Shown: positions 25,652 through 36,801 of the stretch, piece after piece
How positions within the stretch are numbered: the stretch's first letter is position 1
Layout: each line of letters begins with the position of its first letter
Origin: Diphasiastrum complanatum
Taxonomy: Eukaryota > Streptophyta > Lycopodiopsida > Lycopodiales > Lycopodiaceae
Length of the DNA: 64,000 bases
Direction of reading: 5' to 3'
Assembly: GCA_029204225.1 (NCBI GenBank)
Contig: CM055102.1
Location: 2,177,629 to 2,241,628, forward strand
Translations under genes and position numbers: made by a program
The notes under the pieces: model-generated
What the model saw: only the letters and a program-made list of their open reading frames with translations
What the model was told of the DNA's origin: nothing
Database searches by the model: none

Positions 25652-26575
25652 TCAAAACTTTTGTTTCACTCTTGGCTTCCATTCCCAAGCGTCTCTAACT
25701 TGGGTATTAGTATTCAATGCGGTCATAACAGGATCTTTAAGTGTCACACCATGGGCTTGACTCCTACTACACTGAGAGTCATCAACTAACATATCCACCC
25801 TCTTGTCTGGGTTTGACACATCAGGTAATAGGGGTAATATGCGACACACATAATGCGTAGATAAATCGATGTCAATTACAACTTTCTCATAGTGCTCTGC
25901 CATTAAGATTTCATCGTTCACATCGGCCAAACGTTTTTGCCTTATATGAATTTGTACATCAGGCTGTAATCCACTTATGAAAGCATCCATTACTAGTTCA
26001 ATCGGCATTTTATACGAGGTTATATATTTCTGCACAAACCAACTATGTCTATGAGCATATCTACTCACATACTCATCTTCACATTGTCTGATAGTTACCA
26101 AATGGTAACAAGCAACCGTTAAATTCATCGTGGGTGAGTATTCATCCAACAATGCTTTTGGTAGGGTGTCCCACGAGTCCAGATAATGATTTTCAAAAAA
26201 TTCAATATTGTCGTACCAATTTCTAGCATGACCAGTCAAGTACAATGGAAACAAGAGCTTCCATTCACTAGGCTGTGAAAAACCATCTAGGAAAGAGAGG
26301 GTCACAAATTTTTGTATAAAGATTTCAGCTTTATCACCTCTCTCTCCATCATAGTGATGGATTTTCAATAAGTAAACAAGCTTTGGTCTAACACAGAGGG
26401 AGTCGCCAACAACTAATGGAAGTTGCACAATATTACAATCAGGTTTAACATTTGATTTTCCACCATCGTGCTCCAACTCATCAAGGTTGGGACCACTTTC
26501 AATGTGATCAAGACGTTCATTAGGGGATCGATGGCCCAGTGCTGATACATCTTCCCCAAGCTTTTGATCGTCCAT
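25652..26575 (-). CDS. Gag-like protein, copy 6
   Basis: The 307-codon frame is intact with serine at residue 187. It survives although the LTR of this unit is truncated. Confidence 0.6.
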   Translation of the reverse strand: MDDQKLGEDVSALGHRSPNERLDHIESGPNLDELEHDGGKSNVKPDCNIVQLPLVVGDSLCVRPKLVYLLKIHHYDGERGDKAEIFIQKFVTLSFLDGFSQPSEWKLLFPLYLTGHARNWYDNIEFFENHYLDSWDTLPKALLDEYSPTMNLTVACYHLVTIRQCEDEYVSRYAHRHSWFVQKYITSYKMPIELVMDAFISGLQPDVQIHIRQKRLADVNDEILMAEHYEKVVIDIDLSTHYVCRILPLLPDVSNPDKRVDMLVDDSQCSRSQAHGVTLKDPVMTALNTNTQVRDAWEWKPRVKQKF

Positions 26576-26644
26576 TTCAAGACTTTAAGTAGAATTGTTC
26601 ACCATTTCAATATCAATGCCAACACTCACATCCTTGGTAGTGGA

Positions 26645-27136
26645 TTATTTATGATTGCTATTCGATACAATACCAAACCTTGCTAGGATTTCATCAACTT
26701 CAAGAATTGGGTTTTGAATCACAATCGGACTATGGTTAATAGTCACAAAATAATTGATTTGTAATGTCGCGTTCTCTTTAACTTCATAAGTGAAGTCTCC
26801 ACCATGCTCTAAACCAATCATATCAGATTTATTTGAATCATCTCTTTCATGGTCGGTGCAAAAGGGTGATATTTCAAAAGATTCTTCACTCAAATTTTCA
26901 AGAAAGTCGCACACCAGTAAATCCCATTCTTCTTCATGAAGAAATGGTGGCTTTTTCGTGGGTTCTACTAATAACTCTGATTCATCAATTGAATCATTAA
27001 ATTTTATACAGTCATTGAAATTTCACTTATGGGTGGATTCTCCAAGAAATAAATTTCTATACAAATTTTCTATGGCTTGAGAATCATTCTCATCATAGAA
27101 TAAAAATCCTCGTCGCACTAGGCGCATGGGAATCAT
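26645..27136 (-). pseudogene. Broken N-terminal part of the gag-like frame, copy 6
   Basis: It has the same internal stops as copy 1. Confidence 0.55.
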
Positions 27137-27926
27137 GATTATATTTTTTTCAATCAATCAAATTTTTTTTTAAAGGAACCTCCAACACGTCCAGTATTGG
27201 TCTAGTTCTCAATACAATGCCCAATGACCCTACTTGCACAAACCATTGCTCCAAACAAACCTCACAATTGTTGGTGCTCAAGCCTTATCCAAAAAGACCT
27301 CGAGAGTCACTCATAAAATTGATACAACAGAGGCTCCGATTGCCGCAAGGCATTCAAACCTTTACAGACAATTTGGATAACACGAGCTTTTGGCTATGCA
27401 AATTAATGGTCAATTTCAACAGAACCGTTTGAAAACACTTTCAAACAATAATCAAGAATTCAAAAGGAGCTCATGCTCCTCTCGACAGACGCACCACTGA
27501 AGGATTATAAAACGACCCCCAAATAGACTGGCAATCTAAGGAAATGCTAACGGAAGTCGGTTTATACCACAATTATAGCTCAAGCTCCATTGGGTATGGA
27601 GTCAAAAATAAGGCCGTTCATGACCACCGGCACTTTCAATGGCAATTGGCAAGACAAATTCCTAACGGTCTACCGACAATTTTCAGATAGCCTGAGGAAC
27701 TCTGAAATGAACAAGAAATCATGCTTGTAAGCTCTGGCTTTTGAGATACCGATAGGACATACAATCCTGACTTGTGTATGAGCTAGAAATCACTTAACAA
27801 GTGAGGTAAAACAAGGTTAGATTTTGGATGACCGCCTAATCTTCAACTGAACCATTTGCATAGGCTTCAAGAATACTTTCCCAAAGCTAAGAGATGTATC
27901 CTCAATCAAGCACCGTAGGGCCAAAA

Positions 27927-28999
27927 TGTGATAACGCACATTGCGAGCAGTGATAGACAAGCAAGATAGAAATGCGTACAACATCACTAGATCATGAACG
28001 ATGGGTGACTGAATGGCTGGGGTTAAAGGTTAAAGATCTCCACAGATGAGATTGGAAGATCTCAAGTAAGCAATAAACGGGTTACAAACTAGATGTTTGG
28101 GATGCCCCGTCTTACAATAATCTATATGCCCATAATTTCCTTTTCTAATCAACAATGGGTAGTTAAGGTTGAAGTTTCTGGAGCCCGAAACCAAACGTGT
28201 CTCTGATTCTTACTTCCCACAAGAGGATGAGAGTGATAGACTCACAGTCGCGCCTTGTCAGCTATCTCACACCGGACTGTGAGAAAGATTTCACATACTC
28301 ATAAGTTTCAGATCATGAGATAATGTAGGAGGCCTGTCTGCCGCCCAACGTGATGGAAATGAGCTAGCTCACGGCCCACTATGTGCGCCTGGCTCAGAAT
28401 CAGAGGATTAGTTACTTCCTCACTTGGCTGCCAGTGCAATCAAATTTCTGAGTACACATTTTAGAGGATACATTGAATATATCAGCAAACCAAAGCAGGT
28501 CCATGCCTCCTCTCATTTTGATTGCAATCTGTGATACATTTCAGAGATCACGCAAGAGGAGAGGTCACTGGGCAGGGTGGAAAGAGCCGGACAGGGTAGC
28601 GATTAGGTTGGGAAGGGCAAATCGCAGGTAGAGGGGTGGTTAAAGAAGGGTTAACTTTACAGGTCTGTAGTAACAATGTTAGAGGTAGTAATTTGACTTG
28701 CAACCTCTCAAAATCTGCAATCAAATGTTAAAGGCAACAAGGGCATAAACTCACAATGCGCAAACAATAATCCAGAGAATAAACACAATGTTATAAATCA
28801 ACCAACAGATCAATAGCAATGAACTAAAAGTAGTTTGCAGCAAAGATCCGACAAAGAAGTTAGAGTGGAAGGCACCAGGCAGATCAGCCTCTTCTCCTTT
28901 CCTCCTCCTTGTCTCTGTGGGATTGAGCACAAATTGGAAGTGGAGGAGATGGGAGGCACCAAGCAAAACAGCTTCTACTCCTTCCCTTTCTCCCAAGCT
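27927..28999 (+). repeat. LTR-like segment of unit 6, internally deleted and truncated
   Basis: The segment starts with TGTGATAACG but lacks about 690 bp in the middle and everything past the CCCAAGCTT that precedes the CT tract. No primer-site region follows. The array therefore ends inside an LTR, not at an element boundary. Confidence 0.6.
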
Positions 29000-29109
29000 T
29001 TATTCAAAATAAGACATATTTTATAAAGTAGTAAGCACCTCCATTTGAAGAAAACATAATACTTAGGTGCCCACCAATGTATTTGGGACAGTTTAAAAAA
29101 ATATGTTAC

Positions 29110-29111
<2 letters not shown>

Positions 29112-29143
<32 letters not shown>
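29112..29143. repeat. TA microsatellite
   Basis: It is an uninterrupted (TA)16 tract in unique sequence just right of the array. Confidence 0.95.
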
Positions 29144-29146
<3 letters not shown>

Positions 29147-32100
29147 CATCAAAACCTAATATTATCTTGATACCTAAGCAAAAACCCATAGTTTTTTAGA
29201 TGCTTGGGTGTCAACATGAGTATTGCATGGGTAAAAATGAGTATTGACCCAAGAATCGAGTTAGTTGATATCGGGGGTTCCGAATTTGTACTAGGTATCG
29301 CCACATACCAACCAGAGTTTGGTTGATACCTAGGTTCGGGCCCTATTTACCTGGCTAACATTGATTTTGCCCACTAATTTCTCAAGTGTTGATCAGTGCT
29401 CGGGAAACCTCTTTTGAGCAATCCTCAAAAAACCTGCATTTTATAAAACTTCTCAGTTCTTTGAAGACTTTTACTCATAGAAAGATATATATGCTTGTAT
29501 AAAAAATGTCAGACATTTTATGATGCCAGCTTTTAAGAAAACTTGCCAGTTCCATTCCTATAGTTTGCCGGTTTTCCCGAGCACTAGTAAAGATCATACT
29601 CCTATTTATAATTTGTTGTTGGAGAACAAAAGGTGGTACATAGATAGAAGATGACATAGGGATTGGTGAGATAATGACCAACTAGTGGCATCATGGTGGT
29701 TAATGGCTCCTTTCCACACTTAGTGGTCTCCAATGGTCTCATTGATATGCAATCTAAAAAAAACTCATGCTATCTACATTGCTAATTTGATGAGCTTGAC
29801 TAATTTCACAAATTTGAGTTGACCAAGCCAAGACAAGGCCAAAAGGTATATTGAGAATCCAGATCAAGGGTATTATAATATATATTTGAATAACCAAAGG
29901 ATAATGAATTAAGCAATCTTGGCATGATGCTAAATCCTAGCAACAAGTGGTGGTGTGATGATGGTCAATGGTTAAGTAAATGATGAAGATGGAGTGTGCA
30001 TCGTTGATATCAATTGGGTGTCTCTTATGTGTACCACCCATCTATGTTTGGTGGGCAGCACTTGATTATTTAAGCTAAAACAGCCTTGCTATATACATTT
30101 TGGTAGTAAGTAGGTAATCATCCAGTCTCCGATGAGGAAGCATCTATTCCATTTACTACATGAAGACAATTTCTAGCTGTGGTGAGCAACGACAACCTTG
30201 AACCTTCATGCTGAAGTTTCCTAACATGTAATTTCCAGCTTACTATTCCCTAAGAATTTCTCTCTTCTTCATATTAATGTTTTCAGCTTCCAAAAATTTC
30301 CAACTTCCTAATAAGCTCCCACAACCTCTTGGGAACATTCATTACTGAAATTTAATGATGGCTACTTTCCAAAAGGCATGTAAATTTAACTTCCTCCATG
30401 TTGATGTAAATTAAGCAATTTAGCACAGGGGACTAGTCTTATGAATGGCTGACCATTCCATTAGCCTAAATCTACCCAAGTTTCTTTTTGTGTTGGCAGA
30501 TGCAAACTGGTTGTTAAGTTAGTCCAACCACCAGAATTTACCCCAGTAGACTTTGGGTCCCACAGGACGACCACCCACTGAGTTACCTGTTTTGTGGGCT
30601 ATAGGCTGTAGGTTGTGGCCCTTGCCCTTGCCTCTGGCCAACCACTTGTCAAGTTTCAACTTCTCTGGATATGGATATGAGACAAAAATGCGTGAGCCAG
30701 CAGCTTCTGTGCATGGCTAATGGTATCAATGGTAGCAATGATCATCATGCCGGGGCCAGAACAATTCCAAAATTCACCTAAAAAACAAAACTGGAGAATT
30801 TATATTACTATGACTCAAGAATCAACTTCTACTTGTGTAATAATTCAGATTGCCTAAGCTCAAAATTGTGGATGAGTTGTTCTAGTAGAATGCCAGAATG
30901 GTCCTATTAAGTGGCATGTTGGTGAACATTAAACAATTGTGGTCAGGGGTTTGACACCAACATTCAGTCAACAAAATGAGGACATACAACAAAGAAAGGC
31001 AAAAATTGTACAATCTTAGAATCACAGTTATAGTAAATGTCAATACTCTGAAAATTTGTCATGTAAAACTAAGTAGTGGTAGAGAGAAGAGCAATATAGT
31101 TCTGGCACTTTATTTGTTTTGTGAATTGGCAGATTAACGGCTGAAAATCACCAAAAGTCCTCAGACTTTACTGGATTAAGCTCAAGAAAAGCTTCTCTCA
31201 ATCTTCTATCGCAAGCCTTTTTTTTTGTAGGCCAGTTATATTTGACCTAGCAAACCTGAAGCGGATACTGGCTATTTTATGTTTGAAGGCTTCCAAAAGC
31301 TCACGGTTATTACTTGCATTATTCGCAGATAAGCTTCGCTGCATTAGTGAAATTAAGCCCCTTTCTAATGCTAACTATTGCTGTGACAAGCAATTCATGA
31401 GCGTTGTAAAAACCAACAACTGCTCCTTATTTATATATTTCGTCTATCCTGTATATTACTCATGTTTTTTACTCTCTTTTTCTTCCAACAGACTGCCTAG
31501 AAACCAAATAATCGGCCTGGTAAAGAAAGAGTAGGAAAAAGCAAAACTAATTCTATGAAGGGTAATTCGATGCACCTGTCACAAAAGGTGTTCAGAATTT
31601 CATTGATTTGCGTTTCCGTTACTCGTAAGTCTTCTAGTATGTCATATTATGTGTTTCACAAGTGGAAAATAATTATATCAATACCAAAAAGGACAAGTCA
31701 CGTCTTCGGGATACAAGAGAAAATATAATAATGCAGATACCACAGTACTCAAAACAATTTCCAATTCCAACTCAAGGGATCTAGAGCAGCAAAGAAATAT
31801 AACTACATTCGGCCACAATAGGACATACGCAGGCAATTTAGTTTGGAATCGGTTGCAAATTGATAACGTCGCTTCTATGTGTCGGTAAAAATTCTGGAAG
31901 AAATAGCCATGATAGTGGACTTACTTGATATCAACAAAACATCAGATCTGACGAAAACGTGGTGCAGATTTCAACCACGAAAATTTATAGCTTACAAAGT
32001 AAACTTTTTATGATAGGCTCCTATAACTTCTCAAATTGGGAGATAACGTTCTAATCTAGGATCTTATTGAAGAAATGGCTATAAACTTAGGAGCGAGCTT

Positions 32101-32296
32101 GACATCCTCTTTTCGAAGTTCATAAGATGAATTGGCGTGCTCTTTGCATGGAAAGAGTTCTAACTTGACAGACATGTTCCGAAAGGAGAGAGCTAAGCGG
32201 CATATCAGCAACCAACTTCAAATATCGTAGTCGGTTCTTTCAGGATGTTGTAGAGACAGCGGCTCACTGCTGAGCATGAAGCAAAACAAACGATCA
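29144..32296. other. Intergenic DNA between the array and the ZHD gene
   Basis: I see no gene, no long ORF with recognisable motifs and no LTR signals. A plus-strand 83-codon ORF at 31283-31534 has no motif and is probably chance. The last few hundred bases should hold the 3' UTR and polyadenylation region of the ZHD gene. Confidence 0.5.
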
Positions 32297-33028
32297 TCAT
32301 AGTAGTCTTTTGCCAAGTGTATGCTTGTTATTATGCATCCAAACTTTTAGGACGTGGCGTTTCACGCCAGTGTCTTCGCAAAACTGCTGAACCTCTGCCT
32401 CATCATGCTTTTGAAATTTCCAACCCAACTTGTCAGCAAACGATAGCATCTTGTCCTTCTGTTCGTTTGAGAACTTGGTTCTAAACCGTTTCCTTAAAGA
32501 AGAAGGAGACCGAAAATAGCCACCATCCTGATCATCAGAGTCTGCCTGTGCACCAGTGCTCAGGGCCATGATCATGGAAGCAGGTATACGAGAAGGGATT
32601 GCGCCTGCAGATGACACAGCAAGTGGTGCAGGATGAGGCACAAGTATTGGCGATGAAGCGCCTCGTTTTTCGTTTCCTATATGGTGACACCCACAGGAAA
32701 TGTCCCCTTCCACTTCTCTTCGATGAAAATTGCGATGGCAGTTGCACGCAGCACACTTTAGCGCTTCCAGGGTGCCCTCTTCTCCGCTTGGCATAAATTC
32801 TCCACATCCATCAAGGGCGTGGGCTCCAATATTAGCTGCGTGATTCTTCTGGCATTCTCTGTATTTGATGAGTTTGTTACCTTTTATCTCCAATGGCTTG
32901 ATCTCTTCCAATGATCTGCCATTGCTACTGCTTAGCAATTTAAGTTTGGCCGATTCGTGCATCGAAGTACCGTAGTTTGGAGGAATTGCTATCGGGATTT
33001 CACCTTCTTGGCTTCCTAAACTCATCAT
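32297..33028 (-). CDS. Zinc-finger homeodomain (ZF-HD / ZHD) transcription factor
   Basis: This 243-residue protein has both defining parts of the plant ZHD family. Residues 54-105 form the ZF-HD dimerisation domain, starting [10 protein letters not shown], with [13 protein letters not shown] and [14 protein letters not shown], which holds zinc and mediates homo- and heterodimers. Residues 179-238 form the homeodomain, RKRFRTKF through [13 protein letters not shown], which binds DNA in the nucleus; KVWMHNNK is the recognition-helix signature. A low-complexity A/P/S linker separates them. The coding region is uninterrupted, as is usual for ZHD genes. The start is supported by an in-frame TAG 12 bases upstream; a second ATG follows directly. 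ZHD proteins act in floral, leaf and stress development; the exact orthologue is not assigned. It is the only credible host gene in the window. Confidence 0.97.
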   Translation of the reverse strand: MMSLGSQEGEIPIAIPPNYGTSMHESAKLKLLSSSNGRSLEEIKPLEIKGNKLIKYRECQKNHAANIGAHALDGCGEFMPSGEEGTLEALKCAACNCHRNFHRREVEGDISCGCHHIGNEKRGASSPILVPHPAPLAVSSAGAIPSRIPASMIMALSTGAQADSDDQDGGYFRSPSSLRKRFRTKFSNEQKDKMLSFADKLGWKFQKHDEAEVQQFCEDTGVKRHVLKVWMHNNKHTLGKRLL

Positions 33029-34187
33029 GACAGCTAACTATCAATTATATTTTTCACTTTGTTGAAGACATGCAAGACTTACAAGGACTAGAAACGGTTC
33101 CAGGACTACATAAATGCATTTTATTGCAGCATTGTTAAATTCTCAAAGCAAAAGCTGCCAATGATAAAAACACCTCCCGGCATTTTGCTCTGAAACACGA
33201 TAATCGCTTCCTGCTTCGTTAAAGTTCATAAACGGAAGTAGTCACTCTAAAAAAATGCGTGCTTCAGATTAGAGCCAATATTAATAAACAACAGATCCGG
33301 TCACAACGGTAGATTGAAACGTTTAGAAAGCGTCTGTACGTCCGATCTGCCTCCTGATCAGGAATACTGAGATTCTGCTGAGCGTAATTAAAAGGTTTAA
33401 TCACGCTTTAAACTATATAAGTGAGCGGCGCTATTCTAAATGAAGGGAAGTATATATGGTTCCCGAAATAACGGAACAAGCAAGCAACGTCTACGATATT
33501 AAATCATAAATGAGTTGCTCCTTAATCAGTAAGCAATGCTAAGAAAACAGAAGTCCATAACACTCAATTATAAACAAACTAATCTAACGCTTCCAGCCAA
33601 AACAAAATCAAACACTAACAAATAAATACATTCTAAACTCCTCAGAGAATCTGTGGTGCTTGTTGATTTGCCACAAGAAAAAAAAGAAAGCAGGATGACT
33701 TTCAAAGCAACAAAGATAAGAAAGCTCATTCTGGGTGCGACGGCCCCACCTTGATCTCAGAAGCTACAGGACCTCTAGCTAAGGCGCGTTTCTTTGTGGA
33801 AAAGCCAAAGTCCGCCATCACCGCACCACAGTTACCGAAGAGAACACATAAAACAAAAAGAATACATGGAAATGTAAGCGACGAGTAGAATTACGAGTGC
33901 AATACAAGGGAATTGAAAAACGAAGAAGAAGAAGAAGCGGAAGCAGAAGAAAGAAAAGCAAAGAAAAGCAAACAAGGGGAGGAGGAGAAGGGGGCAGGAT
34001 GGTGAGCACGTGTTATAGTGGGAGTGGTCGGTCAGATATTGTTGACTAGGGCAGGAAGTAGGCGCTTTCCTTCTGGTGCTGGTGGGCTTTGTCCCTTTGC
34101 CTGACAAAAACTGGTCGGAGGAGACACGGATTTCAGGAGCTTTTATGACCTGGGTCCTCCTAAAGGTCTCTTGTGTAATTTATAAAC
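33029..34187 (-). promoter_or_regulatory. Probable leader and promoter of the ZHD gene
   Basis: On the minus strand a TATA-like TTTATAAATT lies at 34178-34187. It is followed by a long pyrimidine-rich stretch (33920-33995, purine-rich on the plus strand), as is common in plant 5' leaders. A transcript from there would have a leader over 1 kb, which may contain an intron: a donor-like CGGTAACTG is near 33838 and an acceptor-like TTATGTAG near 33108, both on the minus strand. ORFs in the C/T-rich part are low-complexity and not credible. The start site and intron are inference. Confidence 0.3.
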
Positions 34188-34969
34188 CTTTTCAAAATTT
34201 GGTCACTAGGGAGGGGAGATGAGCAATGAGAATATAGCCTCAGGGGTCATCGCATACAAGGGTTGGGTAGTGCTTGACAGACTTCGGATGCTCTCAAGTT
34301 GCCATCACTATTAGAGGTGCCTATAATTTTGACTCACATCATCCATCCAATTTAGTGATTTCGTTGTGCTCCTAATTCTAATTGGCATCATTCATTTGAT
34401 TTAGTGATCTTGAAAAAGAGGCTTCTAGTCTCTAAACTCAAAGTTTCGAAAAGCCTACCAAGTTCAAGAATCCAACCACACATTGTTAGCACAAAATAGA
34501 AGTCAGAATTTTAGTTGCACCACTTATGATTCATGCTCGGATTTGTTTGGAGATGAGTTACTAGAGTTTTCACTAGATGAAAATATTGCAAATTACTCCC
34601 ATCGTAGCTGAGTTGGAAAAGGGTTAACAAAGGGGACAATGACTCTAATATGAAAAATGTCTGCAATGAAAATACATTTGATGCTTCACACCTATATAGT
34701 CTATCGACTTCAACACATTACTTAGGTGGTTCATAGTGACTAGATGACATCTTTATATGGCATGCCTTTTCAAAAAAAAAAAAAGTGATTTGCACAAGTT
34801 GTGTTGTCACCTAACTACAAACATTAGCAGCCGACCACATTTCCCATTAGAAAAGATACTATAGACAACCTTCCAAAATTTTTGAGTTTATTTAGTCTAC
34901 AATATCATTCCACGGATGCTACATAATATGTACATTGTAAAGGCCAATTTTATTGCAACATGCTAGGAG
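34188..34969. other. Intergenic DNA between the ZHD promoter and the copia element
   Basis: I see no gene or repeat signal apart from a short poly-A run near 34771-34784. Confidence 0.5.
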
Positions 34970-34974
34970 TCCCA

Positions 34975-35629
34975 TGTGAAAATTGTCAACATTTCCTAGC
35001 GAGTTTGAGGCCTAAATTGGCTAAAATTGTAAATAGTTTTGGTTCTGGAGTTTCACACGTGTGAACCAGGCCACATTGTTTTTATTTACTGTATTTTTTC
35101 AGTATGATGAAGTGTCAAACTTCATACCCTTCAAAATGAGACCATTTTGATGTATTTTGGTCATATAAGCCATTTTTAGCTATTTTTCCTATATAGGGAA
35201 TATCTAGGGTCAAGTACCTTCTAGAGAGAGGAGAGAGAGTCATCTTCCTCATCCATAAATAGTAGGGAAGTCGTGGAGAACAGGTTGGAGAAACCTTTTG
35301 TATGCTTCATTGAGATCAATAGATCATTGTCATTGTTTCTTCCTCCATTGAGAGCATTGTTGTGTGTATTGTCTTCAAGCTATTGTGTATGATCTTAGGT
35401 GCTTTCCAAAAGTGGTAGGCTGATGTATTATGGACTGTATAATGCTATTTTGGGCCGCACTTGATGTTTATGGAAGTTTCCATTTGTGATAAATGCTTTT
35501 TGATCAAGTTCTTTGCATTCTAGGTAGCATAGAATGTGTTGCCAATTCCTAGCTTATGTAGTTTGGAGTGCAAGCATTCAAGCCAATGATCTTGGAGTTT
35601 AGATCCACTTAGGATCTGTATTTTTCACA
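34975..35629 (+). repeat. 5' LTR of the copia element
   Basis: It starts TGTGAAAATTG and ends TTTTTCACA. A TATA box (TATATAGG) is at 35190-35197, which would start transcription near 35225. The palindrome TTCACACGTGTGAA, containing a G-box core CACGTG, is at 35052-35065. Confidence 0.97.
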
Positions 35630-35641
35630 TGGTATCAGAGC
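35630..35641 (+). other. Primer binding site, initiator methionine tRNA
   Basis: TGGTATCAGAGC begins directly after the LTR and is the standard plant copia primer site complementary to the 3' end of initiator tRNA-Met. Confidence 0.95.
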
Positions 35642-36801
35642 TGGTTGGCTTCTATTTACAGTAAGTATTCCATTTTTGGTGATATTTGGATGTTTGATCA
35701 AGTTCTAGCATGATTTTGCATTGCTTTGTTGATCAAATCTTACTAACCTTTGTTTTGTGAGTTGAACTTGTGGATCAAAAGCATATTTCAGGTCTATTGA
35801 AGATCAGAGACTGAAAAGAAACTATTTTGGATCAGATCATAACACCTAATCATTTGTGATTGTGAGGCTTGTGCATATTCAATACTAACAATGTTCTTTT
35901 CAATCCTATTGTTGACAATCTCCATTCTTGGATGAACACTCTCCTTAAGTGGATGAAACTTCTCCTTAAGTGGATGACAAATGCTCTTTTGAGTGAGTTG
36001 TAATTCTCCTAAAGGCTGAGCAAAGTTCCCATTTGGATGAAAGATCCCCTTTTTTGGGTGAACATATTGTAAGCTCCATTGTGAAGAGCATATTGTAAAG
36101 ATTGTCATCAATTCTGGCATAAATTTTGGTGTACTTTGTTGAGCATGTAAGTAACTCTCCTTATGTAATTTGATTGGAGCATTTGCTGGAAGGTGTTAAC
36201 CATTATGCAAGTGTGTTTTCAGGTTCTTAACAGGTTGAGGAACATTCTCATGTGAAGTGATCTTAGATCTACATCTAAACACCAAGATTTGACAAGATAG
36301 TGAAGCTAGTCTTGTGATTCACTAAGTGTGCTCATTCATTCACCTCTAAATCTTGTATTTATCACTTGCTGGAGTTTATAAACTTTTAGAAGTGTGGTTT
36401 ACATGTGGTTTTACAGGTTGAATCAATATCTTAGTGTGTTGATCATATGTTGATCAAGTTTGTTCATTACTAGGTAATCTTGGCATCCTAGTTTTGGGTA
36501 TTTTCTAAGAATGCAAGTAACTCTTCACACCATAACTTGATTTGGTCACTTGCTGGAAAGTTTGAGAGCTTAAGCAAGAGTGTGTTCAGGTTGGTTTGAT
36601 TTTGTAATCCATTCTTAGTGTGTGCAAAGTGTTGCATGTGTTTCAATCTTCCTTTCTATGCTTGGAAACCATCTAGGTTCAAGATAGAAGTGTTTTAGGG
36701 TCCTAAATCTTCATAGATCTCTTTATCTATCATTTGTTGAGAGAAAAGTGAGTGCTAAGTGCTTTAGGACAGAACCTAAAAGTTGAAGAAACATTAGAAT
36801 C
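35642..36801 (+). other. Untranslated leader of the copia element with degenerate repeats
   Basis: No coding sequence is credible. A block containing CTTGCTGGA, then CAAG.GTGT and TTTTCAGGTT or similar, recurs loosely near 36181, 36366 and 36551. CTCCTTAAGTGGATGA is duplicated in tandem near 35942 and 35964. The minus-strand 108-codon ORF over this region reflects the duplication. Confidence 0.6.

Larger units (their letters stand above)
1..28999. repeat. Head-to-tail array of six ~5-kb LTR-retrotransposon-derived units
   Basis: Six nearly identical units follow each other in the same orientation with spacings of 5037, 5081, 5039, 5081 and 5077 bp. The first base of the window corresponds to 5038, so the array is already running at the left edge. 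The right edge is at about 28999, where sequence becomes unique. Unit length differs mainly because of a CT microsatellite. Each unit contains a gag-like minus-strand frame and a ~2.2-kb segment that begins TGTG and ends AACA next to a primer-site-like TGGCGAC, which fits an LTR-internal-LTR-internal series. Such arrays arise by unequal recombination between LTRs or from circular DNA; which mechanism applied is inference. Confidence 0.95.
25316..28999. repeat. Array unit 6, truncated and chimeric at its right end
   Basis: The unit matches the others closely up to about 28650 (GGTTAAAGAAGG). It then jumps to sequence equivalent to about 4012-4362 of unit 1, so roughly 690 bp are missing, and it stops for good near CCCAAGCTT at 28998. 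The tail from 28651 differs from the other copies at about twenty positions, far more than any unit-to-unit difference. It looks like an older LTR piece joined to the young array. Confidence 0.9.

Noticed and set aside
1-28999. Classical centromeric or telomeric satellite
   Set aside because: Units are 5 kb with gag-like coding content and LTR-like ends; no short monomer or telomere motif is present.
31283-31534. 83-codon plus-strand ORF between the array and the ZHD gene
   Set aside because: No motif, AT-rich context and no supporting signals; likely chance.
33818-34107. Hydrophobic, serine- and phenylalanine-rich minus-strand ORFs upstream of the ZHD gene
   Set aside because: They come from a pyrimidine-rich stretch better explained as 5' leader of the ZHD transcript.
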